64,000 bases of DNA, taken from positions 620,001-684,000 of the forward strand of contig CAWJDQ010000015.1 of assembly GCA_963841695.1 (NCBI GenBank), given 5' to 3'. This document shows positions 52,256-60,575 of this stretch, in pieces. Below the pieces are notes generated by a model that was not told the DNA's origin, searched no databases, and worked only from the letters and a program-made list of their open reading frames with translations. Position 1 is the first letter of the stretch. Each line of letters starts with the position of its first letter. A program made the translations under genes and the position numbers. This stretch comes from RYN-230 sp963841695. Its GTDB lineage: Bacteria > Actinomycetota > Actinomycetes > Streptosporangiales > Streptosporangiaceae.

Positions 52256-54376
52256 GTGAACTTCCGATCCCCCTCCCGCGAGCGGCGCAACAGCGTCCTG
52301 TCGATCAGGCCGTTCCGGCGGCTGTGGATCGCGACCTCGCTGTCCAGCCTGGGGGATTGGCTGAGCCTGGTCGCGCTGGCCTCGCTCGCGTCCTCGCTGG
52401 CCGGCGCGGGCGCGGCCGCGCAGTACAGCGCGGTGGGCGGGGTGTGGCTGGTGTCGCTGCTGCCCGCCCTGATCCTCGGGCCGCTGGCCGGCGCGGTCGC
52501 GGACCGGCTGGACCGCCGGGTGAACATGATCGTGGGCGACGTGCTCCGCGCGGTCCTGTACCTGACTATCCCGCTGGACCTGTCGATCCACTTCGCGAGC
52601 GCCCTGACCTGGGTCTACGTGGTGCAGTTCCTGGCGTCCTGCGTCTCGCTGTTCTGGACCCCGGCCAAGGACGCCTCGGTGCCCAACCTGGTGCCGCCGG
52701 ACCGGCTGGAGGAGGCCAACCAGTACAGCCTGTTCACCACGTTCGGCACCGCCCCGATCGCCGGGATCGTGTTCAGCCTGCTGTCCCTGGTCAGCCGGGC
52801 GCTGGAGGGGCTGTCGCACTACTTCACCACGAACCCGGTGAACCTGGCGCTGTACTTCAACGCGGCGACGTTCGTGGTGTCCGCGCTCACCATCTACGCG
52901 CTGCGGGAGATCCCCAAGCGGCAGTTCAGCTCGCACATCTCGGCGCCCTCGGTAGCCAAGACCATCTGGGACGGGTGGCGCTTCATCGGCCGCACCCAGG
53001 TGGTGCGCGGCCTGGTCATCGGCATGGTCGGGGCGTTCGCGGCCGGCGGCGTGGTGGTCGGGCTGGGCCAGCCGTACATCAAGAACACCCTGCACGGCGG
53101 CAACGCGGGCTGGGGTGTCGTGTTCGCCGCGATCTTCGTGGGCCTGGCCGGGGGGATGTTCCTCGGCCTGCGCATCCTCCGCGGCTTCAGCCGCCGGCGG
53201 CTGTTCGGCCTGAGCATCGTCAGCGCGGCCATCCCGCTCGGGCTCATCGCGCTGATCCCGAACCTGGTCGTGACCGTCCTGCTGGTCGTCCTGCTCGGTG
53301 CCTGCGCCGGCGTGGCCTACGTGACCGGCTACACGATCGTCGGCCTCGAGGTGGACGACGACACGCGGGGCCGCACGTTCGCGTTCCTCAATTCTGCCAT
53401 CCGCGTCATCCTGTTCACCGTGATTGCGGTGGCCCCGTTCGTGGCCGCCGCGTTCACCGCGCTGTTCCGCGGGGTCTCCGGGGCCGGCAGCCTGCGCATC
53501 GGGCACGTCAGCTACGAGGGCATCGGCTACAACTGCGTGATGCTGCTGGCCGCGGTGATCGCGGTATGGGTCGGCGTGGTCTCCTACCGGCAGATGGACG
53601 ACCGCAAGGGCGTGCCGCTGCGTGAGGACCTGGTGTCCGCGGTCCGCGGCGAGGAGTTCCAGCCGGTGCCCGGGCACGTCAACGGCTACGAGCCGGCCCC
53701 CGTCCGGCACGGTGTGTTCATCGCCCTGGAGGGCGGCGAGGGGGCCGGCAAAACCACCCAGGCCCGGCTGCTCGCCATCTGGCTGCGCGACCAGGGCTAC
53801 GACGTGGTCACCACCCGCGAGCCGGGCGCGACCAAGATCGGCATGCGGCTGCGCGCGGTCCTCCTGGACACCGCGCACGCTGGCCTGTCGGCCCGGGCCG
53901 AGACCCTGCTCTACGCGGCGGACCGGGCCGAGCACGTGTCCACGGTGATCGTCCCGGCGCTGGAGCGCGGCGCGGTCGTGGTCACCGACCGGTACGTGGA
54001 CTCCTCCCTGGCCTACCAGGGCGCGGGCCGGAACCAGTCCACCGACGAGGTGGCCAGGCTGAACCAGTGGGCCACCGGCGGCCTGGTACCCGACCTCACC
54101 GTGCTGCTCGACATGCCGCCCGCGAACGGCCTCGGCCGCCGGGCCCGGTCGGCGGACCGGCTGGAAGCCGAGCCGCTGGACTTCCACGAGCGGGTCCGGC
54201 GCGGCTTCCTCGCCCTGGCCCGCGCGGAACCCGACCGCTACCTGGTACTCGACGCGTCCCAGTCGCCGGAGGACGTGAGCTACGCGATCCGTGAGCGGGT
54301 GCGGGACATGCTGCCCGACCCGATCCCGCCGCTGGCCGAGGCGAACACGGGCAGTTTCCCGGCTATCGTCGATTGA
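52256..54376 (+). CDS. tmk: MFS transporter - thymidylate kinase fusion
   Basis: An intact 706-residue protein from GTG 52256. Residues 1 to about 420 are a major-facilitator domain with about 12 helices (IATSLSSLGDWLSLVALASL, LLPALILGPLAGAVADRLDR). Residues about 485-690 are thymidylate kinase: P-loop FIALEGGEGAGKTTQARLLA, TTREPGATKIG (DRx-type region), YAADRAEHV and VTDRYVDSSLAYQGAGR. The kinase makes dTDP from dTMP. Bifunctional MFS/dTMP kinases are known in several actinobacteria, so this is not an assembly artefact. The transporter's substrate is unknown. It precedes holB by 47 bp. Confidence 0.93.
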   Translation: MNFRSPSRERRNSVLSIRPFRRLWIATSLSSLGDWLSLVALASLASSLAGAGAAAQYSAVGGVWLVSLLPALILGPLAGAVADRLDRRVNMIVGDVLRAVLYLTIPLDLSIHFASALTWVYVVQFLASCVSLFWTPAKDASVPNLVPPDRLEEANQYSLFTTFGTAPIAGIVFSLLSLVSRALEGLSHYFTTNPVNLALYFNAATFVVSALTIYALREIPKRQFSSHISAPSVAKTIWDGWRFIGRTQVVRGLVIGMVGAFAAGGVVVGLGQPYIKNTLHGGNAGWGVVFAAIFVGLAGGMFLGLRILRGFSRRRLFGLSIVSAAIPLGLIALIPNLVVTVLLVVLLGACAGVAYVTGYTIVGLEVDDDTRGRTFAFLNSAIRVILFTVIAVAPFVAAAFTALFRGVSGAGSLRIGHVSYEGIGYNCVMLLAAVIAVWVGVVSYRQMDDRKGVPLREDLVSAVRGEEFQPVPGHVNGYEPAPVRHGVFIALEGGEGAGKTTQARLLAIWLRDQGYDVVTTREPGATKIGMRLRAVLLDTAHAGLSARAETLLYAADRAEHVSTVIVPALERGAVVVTDRYVDSSLAYQGAGRNQSTDEVARLNQWATGGLVPDLTVLLDMPPANGLGRRARSADRLEAEPLDFHERVRRGFLALARAEPDRYLVLDASQSPEDVSYAIRERVRDMLPDPIPPLAEANTGSFPAIVD

Positions 54377-54423
54377 GCCGGACAGAACGTTAGAGAGCAC
54401 AAGAGCTGAACGGGGCGGCGGAC

Positions 54424-55623
54424 GTGGACGGGGACGCGGCAGTAGCCGGCGCGGCGGTCTTCCGCGACCTCGTCGGCCAGGAGCGGGTCGCCGCCCAGCT
54501 CGGCCAGGCCGCGGCCGTCGCGGCCCGGCTGCTCCGCGGCGAGCACGTGCTGGGCATGACGCACGCCTGGCTGTTCACCGGCCCGCCCGGGTCGGGCCGG
54601 TCGGTGGCGGCGCGCGCGTTCGCGGCCGCGCTGCTGTGCCCGGACCAGGGCTGCGGGCAGTGCCCGAGCTGCCACCAGGTCCGCGCGGGTACCCATCCCG
54701 ACCTGATGCTGGTCAAGCCGGCCGGGCTGTCCTACGGGGTGAAGCAGACGCGTGACCTGGTGCTGCGCGCCGCGGGCGCACCGTCGGGCGGCCGCTGGCA
54801 GGTGGTGGTCTTCGAGGACGCCGACCGGGCCACCGAGCAGGCCGCCAACGCCCTGCTCAAAGCCATCGAGGAACCGTCGCCGCGGACGGTCTGGCTGCTC
54901 TGCGCGCCGTCCGCGGAAGAACTCGTCACGACGATCCGGTCCCGCTGCCGGCTGGTCACGCTGCGCACGCCGCCGCCGGAGGCGGTCGCGGAGGTGCTCG
55001 CCCGCCGGGACGGGATCGACCCGGCCCGGGCCCTGGCCGCGGCGAAGGCAGCGCAGGGGCACGTGGGCCGGGCGCGGCGGCTGGCCACCGATCCCGAAGC
55101 GGCGCAGCGCCGCGCGGAAGTGCTCCGTCTCCCGGCCCGGATCACCAGCCTGGGCGCGGCGCTGAGCGCGGCCGCCGGACTGGTGAAAGCGGCCGAGCAG
55201 GAGGCCGCCTCGGTCACCGAGGAGATGAACACCCCGGAACGGGACGCGCTGCGCAAGGCGTTCGGCGAAGGCTCGACGGGCAAGGGCGTGGCCAAGGCCG
55301 TCCGCGGCGCGGCCGGGGCCATGAAGGAGCTCGAGGACCGGCAGAAGTCACGGGCCACCCGGCTGAAGCGGGACGCGCTGGACCGCGCGCTGCTCGACCT
55401 GGCCGCCTTCTACCGCGACGTGCTGGTGGTCCAGTTGGGCGCCGACGTGGACCTGGCCAGCGCGGGCCACGAAGCGGAGCTGCAGCGGCTGGCGGCGGCG
55501 AGCACCCCGGAATCCACCGTGCGCCGGATGGAAGCGATCATGACCTGCCGGGAGCGCCTGGAACTCAACGTGGCCCCCCTCCTCGCCGTCGAGGAGATGG
55601 CCGTAGCCCTCCTGGCCCCCTGA
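54424..55623 (+). CDS. holB: DNA polymerase III delta' subunit
   Basis: An intact 399-residue protein from GTG 54424. It is an AAA+ clamp-loader subunit: GQERVAAQLGQAA, a degenerate P-loop TGPPGSGRSVAARAF (Arg for the usual Lys), the zinc module CPDQGCGQCPSCHQVRAGTH, VVVFEDADRATEQAANALLK and CRLVTLRTPPPEAV. The weak P-loop fits the known inability of delta' to hydrolyse ATP. With the other loader subunits it places the sliding clamp on DNA. It follows tmk closely, and ricT lies further downstream, as in other actinobacteria. Confidence 0.93.
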   Translation: MDGDAAVAGAAVFRDLVGQERVAAQLGQAAAVAARLLRGEHVLGMTHAWLFTGPPGSGRSVAARAFAAALLCPDQGCGQCPSCHQVRAGTHPDLMLVKPAGLSYGVKQTRDLVLRAAGAPSGGRWQVVVFEDADRATEQAANALLKAIEEPSPRTVWLLCAPSAEELVTTIRSRCRLVTLRTPPPEAVAEVLARRDGIDPARALAAAKAAQGHVGRARRLATDPEAAQRRAEVLRLPARITSLGAALSAAAGLVKAAEQEAASVTEEMNTPERDALRKAFGEGSTGKGVAKAVRGAAGAMKELEDRQKSRATRLKRDALDRALLDLAAFYRDVLVVQLGADVDLASAGHEAELQRLAAASTPESTVRRMEAIMTCRERLELNVAPLLAVEEMAVALLAP

Positions 55624-55762
55624 CCCTTCCCCGCCCGGCCTTCCCCGCCCGGCCTTCACCACCGCAGCCCCGCCTGCCTCACCGGCCCCGCCTGCCTCAC
55701 CGTGCCCGCTAGCCCCAGCATGGCCGAGCCCTCGCGCGGCCTCAGCTCGGCCGATCCATGAT

Positions 55763-55804
55763 CGTGGAGCGTTTTGCGCCGCCGGCGGCGCAAAACGCTC
55801 CACG
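55763..55804. repeat. Perfect 42-bp palindrome, copy A
   Basis: A perfect palindrome with 21-base arms, each starting CGTGGAGCGTTTTGCGCC. It abuts the stop of the AbiEi-like gene and lies 140 bp after holB, so it could end transcription in both directions. A near-identical copy lies at 56854-56895. Confidence 0.85.
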
Positions 55805-56773
55805 CTAACGGCGGAGCCAGGCGGCGAGGGGGCACGAGGGGCTGCAGGGGCGGGGGGTACCGCGCCAGCCGCGCTGGCTGAGTAACCTGGCTACCTCGGC
55901 CGCTACTTCGCAGGGGCGCTGGGTCACGTCCGCCCAGTTGTACCGCAGGGTGACGATCCCGTCGACGAGGGACGCGTTGTCGCGGTGCCTGTCTCGCGAG
56001 CGGGCTTCCACCGGGTGGGCGACCGTGCCGTCCGTCTCCACTCCGACCCCGAACTCCGCGTACAGGGCGTCCTTATACTCGGTGCGCATCCCGCGCACGA
56101 TCCGGACCTGGCGCTGGGCGCGGGGCAACCCGTGTGGCCGCTCGACCTGGCTGACGTAGCGGAGTTCGAGGAGAGAGTGCGCGCCCTGGCCGATATCGTC
56201 CAGCCCGGCCATCAGCGCTGCACGCCAGCGCACCCGCGAGCGGTCGTTGAGGGCCGTCCGCAGCCGGTCGGCCGTGGTCAGCCGGGCGCCGCAGGCCCGG
56301 GCCAGCCAGGCCAGGGCATCATCCAGGTCCTTACTCACCGCGGCCAGGTCGAGCGTGGTCTCCTCGATGCGGGTGCGCGGCGGGGTGAGGGCCGGGTGCC
56401 GGGCCGCGCCGGCCCGCTGGGAGCGATGGATCACGACTCCTGGGATCGCGCGCGGATGGCGCACCGCCGGGACCGTGACGTGGATCAGGGCACTCCGCTG
56501 GCTGGTCAGCTTGGCCAGCTCTGCCGCGGTCCAGTGGCTGAGCACAGCATCCGGGCCTGCCCGGCTGAGCGCGGCCCACAAGGTGGCCGCACGATCCGGC
56601 TGGCCGGTGAACGCGGCGTAGACGCCGTGCTGCAGTCGCTGCCAATGACCCTGGCGTAGCCGGGAACTCACAGTTCCCGGGCCGAGTCCAAGTTCCAGAG
56701 CCTGGGACCGGGACAGCACGCCGTGCTGGAGAAGCAGTAGCTCACGGCAATCCTCCGGTAATTCGCGTGACAT
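55805..56773 (-). CDS. AbiEi-like / DUF559-like protein
   Basis: A 322-residue protein from ATG 56773. The N-terminal half reads LLLLQHGVLSRSQALELGLG, VYAAFTGQPDR and AVLSHWTAAELAKL, the winged-helix and following region of AbiEi-type antitoxin/regulator proteins. The C-terminal half has EYKDALYAEFGVGVETDGTV, HRDNASLVDGIVTLRYNWAD, an endonuclease-like (DUF559-related) core with Asp and Glu residues. No AbiEii-type toxin is adjacent. Such orphan proteins are frequent in actinomycetes. It interrupts the topA-holB-ricT neighbourhood, and both its flanks carry 42-bp palindromes. Confidence 0.7.
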   Translation of the reverse strand: MSRELPEDCRELLLLQHGVLSRSQALELGLGPGTVSSRLRQGHWQRLQHGVYAAFTGQPDRAATLWAALSRAGPDAVLSHWTAAELAKLTSQRSALIHVTVPAVRHPRAIPGVVIHRSQRAGAARHPALTPPRTRIEETTLDLAAVSKDLDDALAWLARACGARLTTADRLRTALNDRSRVRWRAALMAGLDDIGQGAHSLLELRYVSQVERPHGLPRAQRQVRIVRGMRTEYKDALYAEFGVGVETDGTVAHPVEARSRDRHRDNASLVDGIVTLRYNWADVTQRPCEVAAEVARLLSQRGWRGTPRPCSPSCPLAAWLRR

Positions 56774-56853
56774 GGTTACCAGCGTGCCGGGTGTCCGCGG
56801 AGTGGCGCCACCTGACTTTGCCGCCTGTGGATAACCCCGGCCAACTGCCTTAA

Positions 56854-56895
56854 CGTGGAGCGTTTTGTCCCGCCGGCGGCGCACAACGCTCCACG
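56854..56895. repeat. 42-bp palindrome, copy B
   Basis: Same core as copy A with two changes (TTTTGTCC and GCACAACG). The flank CATGAT that precedes copy A appears inverted after copy B, so the extended elements are in inverted orientation around the AbiEi-like gene. It also lies just downstream of the MFS gene. Confidence 0.8.
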
Positions 56896-56981
56896 ATCAT
56901 GTGGGCCGCTGGAGGGCGCCGATGCGCGCGCCGCCCAGCCCCGGGGAGGGCTGGGCGGGCGCATGGGCCGCGGTCGGCAGG

Positions 56982-58709
56982 TCACATGCACAGGGGAGTG
57001 GCGCAGTCCTCCTCTATCTCGCGGGCGGTGCCCGTGATGAGGTCCGCCTCCACGTCCAGCGCGTCCACCGTCATGGCCGGGGCCGCGTCCGCCTGCGCCG
57101 CGTCCGCCGGTGCCGCGTCCGCGAGGGCTGCGTCCGCGAGGGCCGGGCGGGCTGCCGTGACTTGCGCTGGCACGGGCACGGGGACGGGCACGGGGACTGG
57201 CGCGGGCACGGGGATGGGCGCGGGCCGGGCCCGGCCGCGGGCGGACCGCAGCCCGGTGAGTGCGGCCACCGCCCCCAGCGCCGACACCAGGGTGATGACG
57301 GCCAGGGCCGGCCGGTAGGCGCCGAGCGTGGCCTGGGCCGAGGTGATGTGGCTGGCCCCGCCGGCGTCCACCACCGCCGTCACGACGGCGAGCACGATCG
57401 CGCCGCCGACCTGGAACGAGGTCTGGAACAGGCTGGCCGCGAGGCCCTGTTCCGCGTCGGCGACCCCGTCGGTCGCGGCCAGGCTGAGCGCGGAGAAGCC
57501 CAGGCCGAACGCGACGCCGATCAGCGCCACCGCGGGCAGGATCACCGAGGGGTAGTCGGGCTGCACGCCAACCCGGAGGAATACCGCGTAGCCGGCCACC
57601 AGGCTGGCGAACGCGACCACGGCGACCCGCGCCGTGCCGAACCGCCCGATGATCACGCTCATCCGGGTGGACAGCACGGCCACCACCACCCCGGCCGGCA
57701 GGAACGCGAGCGCCGTGGTGATCGCCGACCAGGAGGCCAGCGTCTGCAGGTACTGGGTCACCAGGAACTGGAACGAGACGTACGAGCCGAACAGCGTCAT
57801 CGCGCCGATGTTGGCCCGGGTCAGCGGCCCCGAGCGGAAGATGCCCAGCGGCACCAGTGGGTCCACGCTGCGCCGCTCGATCACCACGAACGCGATGAGG
57901 AGAACGGCGACGGACGCGAACGAGCCCACGGTCCGGGCCGACCCCCAGCCCGCCTGCTGGGCGGAGACGACGGTGTACACCAGCAGCAGCATCGCGCCGG
58001 TCACCGTGGCGGCCCCGGGGATGTCGAACCGGCGGCTGCCCCGCGGCTCGTGCGAGCGGGGCGCACGCGGTATGACCCGGATCCCCGCGATGAGGGTGAG
58101 CAGCGCCACCGGCGCGGGCACCAGCAACGTCAGCCGCCAGCTCACCTCGGTGAGCAGGCCGGAAAGCACCAGTCCGAGCGAGAACCCGCTGGCCCCGAAG
58201 GCGGAGTACACGCTGATGGCCCGGGTCCGCATGGGGCCTTCGTGGAACGTGGTGGTGAGCAGCGACAGTCCCGCCGGTGCGGTGAAGGCCGCCGCGATGC
58301 CCTTGATGAAGCGGGCCCCGATGAGCAGGCCGGGGCTGCTGACCAGCCCGCCGAACAGCGACGCCACCGCGAACAGGGCCAGGGCGGCCAGGAAGACCCG
58401 GCGCCGGCCGAGCAGGTCGGCGGCGCGGCCGCCGAGCAGCAGCAGGCCGCCGTAGCCGAGCACGTAGCCGCTGACCACCCACTGAAGCGAGGACGTGGTC
58501 AGCCCGAGGGCGGTGCGGATGGACGGCAGGGCGACGCCGACCATCGACACGTCGAGCGCGTCGAGGAACAACGCCCCGCACAGCACGATCAGGATTGCCC
58601 ACAGTTGCGGGCTCCAGTGCTGGCCGCCAGCCCGGGCCGGGGCCACTGGCGCACCGGGATGAAGGGATTGGGAGGGAGAGACCGCCTGAGCGCGGCTGAT
58701 TGACTCCAT
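56982..58709 (-). CDS. MFS drug exporter (DHA2 / 14-helix type)
   Basis: A 575-residue protein from ATG 58709. It begins with a polar N-terminus, then LWAILIVLCGALFLDALDVS and MVGVALPSIRTALGLT (the motif D1 region of DHA2 exporters), GGRAADLLGRRRVFLAALAL (motif A), and about 14 helices. The tail of about 110 residues is rich in Pro, Val and Ala repeats (PVPVPVPVPAQ, ADAALADAAPADAA) and low in complexity. It is divergent from a MarR gene with an operator between them, so it is probably a drug-inducible efflux pump under MarR repression. Confidence 0.88.
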   Translation of the reverse strand: MESISRAQAVSPSQSLHPGAPVAPARAGGQHWSPQLWAILIVLCGALFLDALDVSMVGVALPSIRTALGLTTSSLQWVVSGYVLGYGGLLLLGGRAADLLGRRRVFLAALALFAVASLFGGLVSSPGLLIGARFIKGIAAAFTAPAGLSLLTTTFHEGPMRTRAISVYSAFGASGFSLGLVLSGLLTEVSWRLTLLVPAPVALLTLIAGIRVIPRAPRSHEPRGSRRFDIPGAATVTGAMLLLVYTVVSAQQAGWGSARTVGSFASVAVLLIAFVVIERRSVDPLVPLGIFRSGPLTRANIGAMTLFGSYVSFQFLVTQYLQTLASWSAITTALAFLPAGVVVAVLSTRMSVIIGRFGTARVAVVAFASLVAGYAVFLRVGVQPDYPSVILPAVALIGVAFGLGFSALSLAATDGVADAEQGLAASLFQTSFQVGGAIVLAVVTAVVDAGGASHITSAQATLGAYRPALAVITLVSALGAVAALTGLRSARGRARPAPIPVPAPVPVPVPVPVPAQVTAARPALADAALADAAPADAAQADAAPAMTVDALDVEADLITGTAREIEEDCATPLCM

Positions 58710-58741
58710 GGCATCGAAGAATATGCATGTACACGCACTAG

Positions 58742-58768
58742 ATGCAAGTGCAATTAATGCAGTTGCAT
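58742..58768. promoter_or_regulatory. MarR operator between divergent MFS and MarR genes
   Basis: ATGCAAGTGCA (58742-58752), spacer ATTAA, TGCAGTTGCAT (58758-58768): 11-base arms with one mismatch. A TGCATGTAC half-site occurs again at 58724-58732 and 58764-58772. The stretch is AT-rich and fits a MarR site over both promoters. Confidence 0.65.
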
Positions 58769-58797
58769 GTACCTTGGCTTCGCGGTATCCTGCGCTC

Positions 58798-59280
58798 GTG
58801 AGTGTGTTGCAGTCCCAGGGTGTTCCGGCCCCTGCGTCCAGTCGCGCGGCGGCGGGCGCAGGGACGCCCGCACTCGCGGATGACCAGGTGGTGGCCACCT
58901 GGCGGGCCATCACGGCCAGTCACGCCGCGGCCAACGCGGCGCTGGAGCATGAGCTGGCGCGCCTGGGCCTCGGCGTGAGCGAGTTCGAGGTGCTCGACCG
59001 GCTGTCCGAGAGCCCGGACCGGAAGTTCAGGGCCCAGGAACTGGCTGATGCGGTGCACCTTAGCCAGAGCGCCCTGTCCCGGCTGATCGACCGGCTGGAA
59101 AAGAACGGCCTGGTCGAGCGCTGCCTGTGCGGCGAGGACCGGCGGGGCATCTACGTACTGCTGAGCGGCGAGGGCCTGCGGCGCCACGCCGAGGCCGCCC
59201 CGGTCCACCGGCAAGTGCTGGCCCGGGTCCTCCCGCCCGCGCTGGTCCAATGCCAGTGCACCGACGACGTTCCGGCCTGA
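58798..59280 (+). CDS. MarR-family regulator
   Basis: A 160-residue protein from GTG 58798; an upstream ATG at 58708 exists but would lie in the operator and overlap the MFS start. The winged helix is clear: LGVSEFEVLDRLSESPDRKF, RAQELADAVHLSQSALSRLI, DRLEKNGLVERCLCGEDRRG and IYVLLSGEGLRRHAEA. The two Cys in RCLCGED and CQC near the C-terminus might sense oxidation. It probably represses the divergent MFS exporter and itself through the 27-bp palindrome. Confidence 0.88.
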   Translation: MSVLQSQGVPAPASSRAAAGAGTPALADDQVVATWRAITASHAAANAALEHELARLGLGVSEFEVLDRLSESPDRKFRAQELADAVHLSQSALSRLIDRLEKNGLVERCLCGEDRRGIYVLLSGEGLRRHAEAAPVHRQVLARVLPPALVQCQCTDDVPA

Positions 59281-59352
59281 CCTGGCCGCGGAATCCGGCT
59301 AAATCGGGCGCCGGGGGGAGCGGATCGCGTGATCTCCCCGTAACCTGTGCCA

Positions 59353-60201
59353 ATGGGCATGATGATGGCCGTCAGTTTCGAACGGTACGGGCGGCTCTAC
59401 TACCTGGACCCCGGGCCGCTGACGCCCCGGGTCGGCGACAAGGTGCTCGTGCCCACCGACGCCGGCCCCGAGGTGGCCGACGTCATCTGGGCCCCGCAGT
59501 GGGTGGATGACGACGTGGACGGGCTGCCGCTGTGCGCAGGGCTCGCCACCGAGGAGCACCTGTCCCGGGACGAGGCCAACCGGGGCCGGCGCGCCGAGGC
59601 CCGGGTGGCCGCCCGCCGGCTGGCCCGCGAGCATGGCCTGCCCATGAAGATCATTGGCGTGGACTACGTGGACGACCCCAACGTGTACACGATCTACTTC
59701 AGCGCCCCGGGCCGGGTCGACTTCCGCGCGCTGGTCCGCGACCTGGCCGCCCGGCTGCGCGGCCGGGTGGAACTGCGCCAGATCGGCCCGCGGGACGAGG
59801 CGCGGCTGCAGGGCGGCATCGGGCCGTGCGGCCGGGACCTGTGCTGTTCCACGTTCCTGAAAGACTTCGAGCCGGTGTCCGTCCGGATGGCCAAGGACCA
59901 GGAACTGCCGGTCAACCCGCTGCGGATCGCCGGCGCCTGCGGCCGCCTGATGTGCTGCCTCAAGTACGAGCACCCGCTCTACCAGGACTTCCGCAAGGAC
60001 GCCCCGGGCATCGGCGCGTCCGTCGAGACCCCCGAGGGTCCGGGGGTCGTCACCGGCCACAGCGTCCCGGGCGACAAGATCGTGGTGAAACTGGCCCGCG
60101 ACGGCAGCAAGTGCGCGTGCCCGAAGGCCAGCGTGTGCGGATCCCGGCAGGCCTACGAGGCCAAGTACGGTGACCAGGCCGCCGGGACGCCCACGCCGTA
60201 G
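59353..60201 (+). CDS. ricT: PSP1-domain protein RicT (YaaT)
   Basis: A protein of about 282 residues (start ATG 59353; GTG 59347 and ATGs 59359/59362 are close alternatives). The PSP1 domain reads ASREHGLP-like MKIIGVDYVDDPNVYTIYFS, APGRVDFRALVRDLAARLRG, IGPRDEARLQGGIGPCGRDL, CCSTFLKDFEPVSVRMAKDQ and AGACGRLMCCLKYEH, with the conserved cysteines that bind Fe-S in the Ric complex. RicT takes part in RNA processing and in signalling that controls phosphorelay or RNase Y function in Bacillus; its role in actinomycetes is less clear. The location after holB is typical. Confidence 0.9.
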   Translation: MGMMMAVSFERYGRLYYLDPGPLTPRVGDKVLVPTDAGPEVADVIWAPQWVDDDVDGLPLCAGLATEEHLSRDEANRGRRAEARVAARRLAREHGLPMKIIGVDYVDDPNVYTIYFSAPGRVDFRALVRDLAARLRGRVELRQIGPRDEARLQGGIGPCGRDLCCSTFLKDFEPVSVRMAKDQELPVNPLRIAGACGRLMCCLKYEHPLYQDFRKDAPGIGASVETPEGPGVVTGHSVPGDKIVVKLARDGSKCACPKASVCGSRQAYEAKYGDQAAGTPTP

Positions 60202-60265
60202 CCGCCAGCTCCCTCCACATGCCTCACACTGGCAACGGGCTTCACTCATGTGACAGCCCCTCGCC

Positions 60266-60325
60266 CGTGATCATGGGATTGGTGTTGCGCGGGCATGCGC
60301 GGGCAACACCAATCCCATGATCACG
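60266..60325. repeat. Perfect 23-bp stem hairpin element
   Basis: Arms 60266-60288 and 60303-60325 are perfectly complementary, each containing GGGATTGGTGTTGC or its complement, around a 14-base loop. The arm start CGTGATCATG shares GATCATG with the flanks of the 42-bp palindromes. It may end ricT transcription. Confidence 0.8.
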
Positions 60326-60416
60326 AGGTCGGGTGAGCCCTGCCGAGCGGCTTCGCGGCCGGGACACGGCCTGGTGGGCGGACCGGTAGACTCGGTGCGC
60401 CGCCAGATGGTGGCCT

Positions 60417-60490
60417 GCCGCCTTAGCTCAGTCGGTCAGAGCGACGCACTCGTAATGCGTAGGTCATCGGTTCGATTCCGATAGGCGGCT
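60417..60490 (+). tRNA. tRNA-Thr (CGT)
   Basis: Acceptor stem GCCGCCT / AGGCGGC, D arm TAGCTCAGTCGGTCAGAGC, anticodon stem ACGCA / TGCGT around CTCGTAA (anticodon CGT), T arm TCGGTTCGATTCCGA. An integrase on the opposite strand follows, so this tRNA is the attachment site of the element to its right. Confidence 0.95.
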
Positions 60491-60499
60491 CCGACGTCA

Positions 60500-60529
60500 A
60501 AGGCCCCTTCCGATCAAGGAAGGGGCCTT
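60500..60529 (+). terminator. Terminator after tRNA-Thr
   Basis: AAGGCCCCTTCC (60500-60511) pairs with GGAAGGGGCCTT (60518-60529), a 12-bp perfect stem and six-base loop, followed by CTTG. It ends tRNA transcription, and possibly the integrase gene from the other side. Confidence 0.75.
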
Positions 60530-60575
60530 CTTGCTAACGGGCTTGCTAACAGCGGGTGCGCTGTCGGCCCGAGGG

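Noticed and set aside
51980..54400. 806-residue minus-strand frame opposite the MFS-tmk gene
   Set aside because: The composition is Arg/Asp/Gln/Gly-rich without domains, and the plus-strand gene is well supported.
56865..58703. Plus-strand frame opposite the MFS exporter
   Set aside because: It is antisense to a 14-helix transporter and contains only charged low-complexity sequence.
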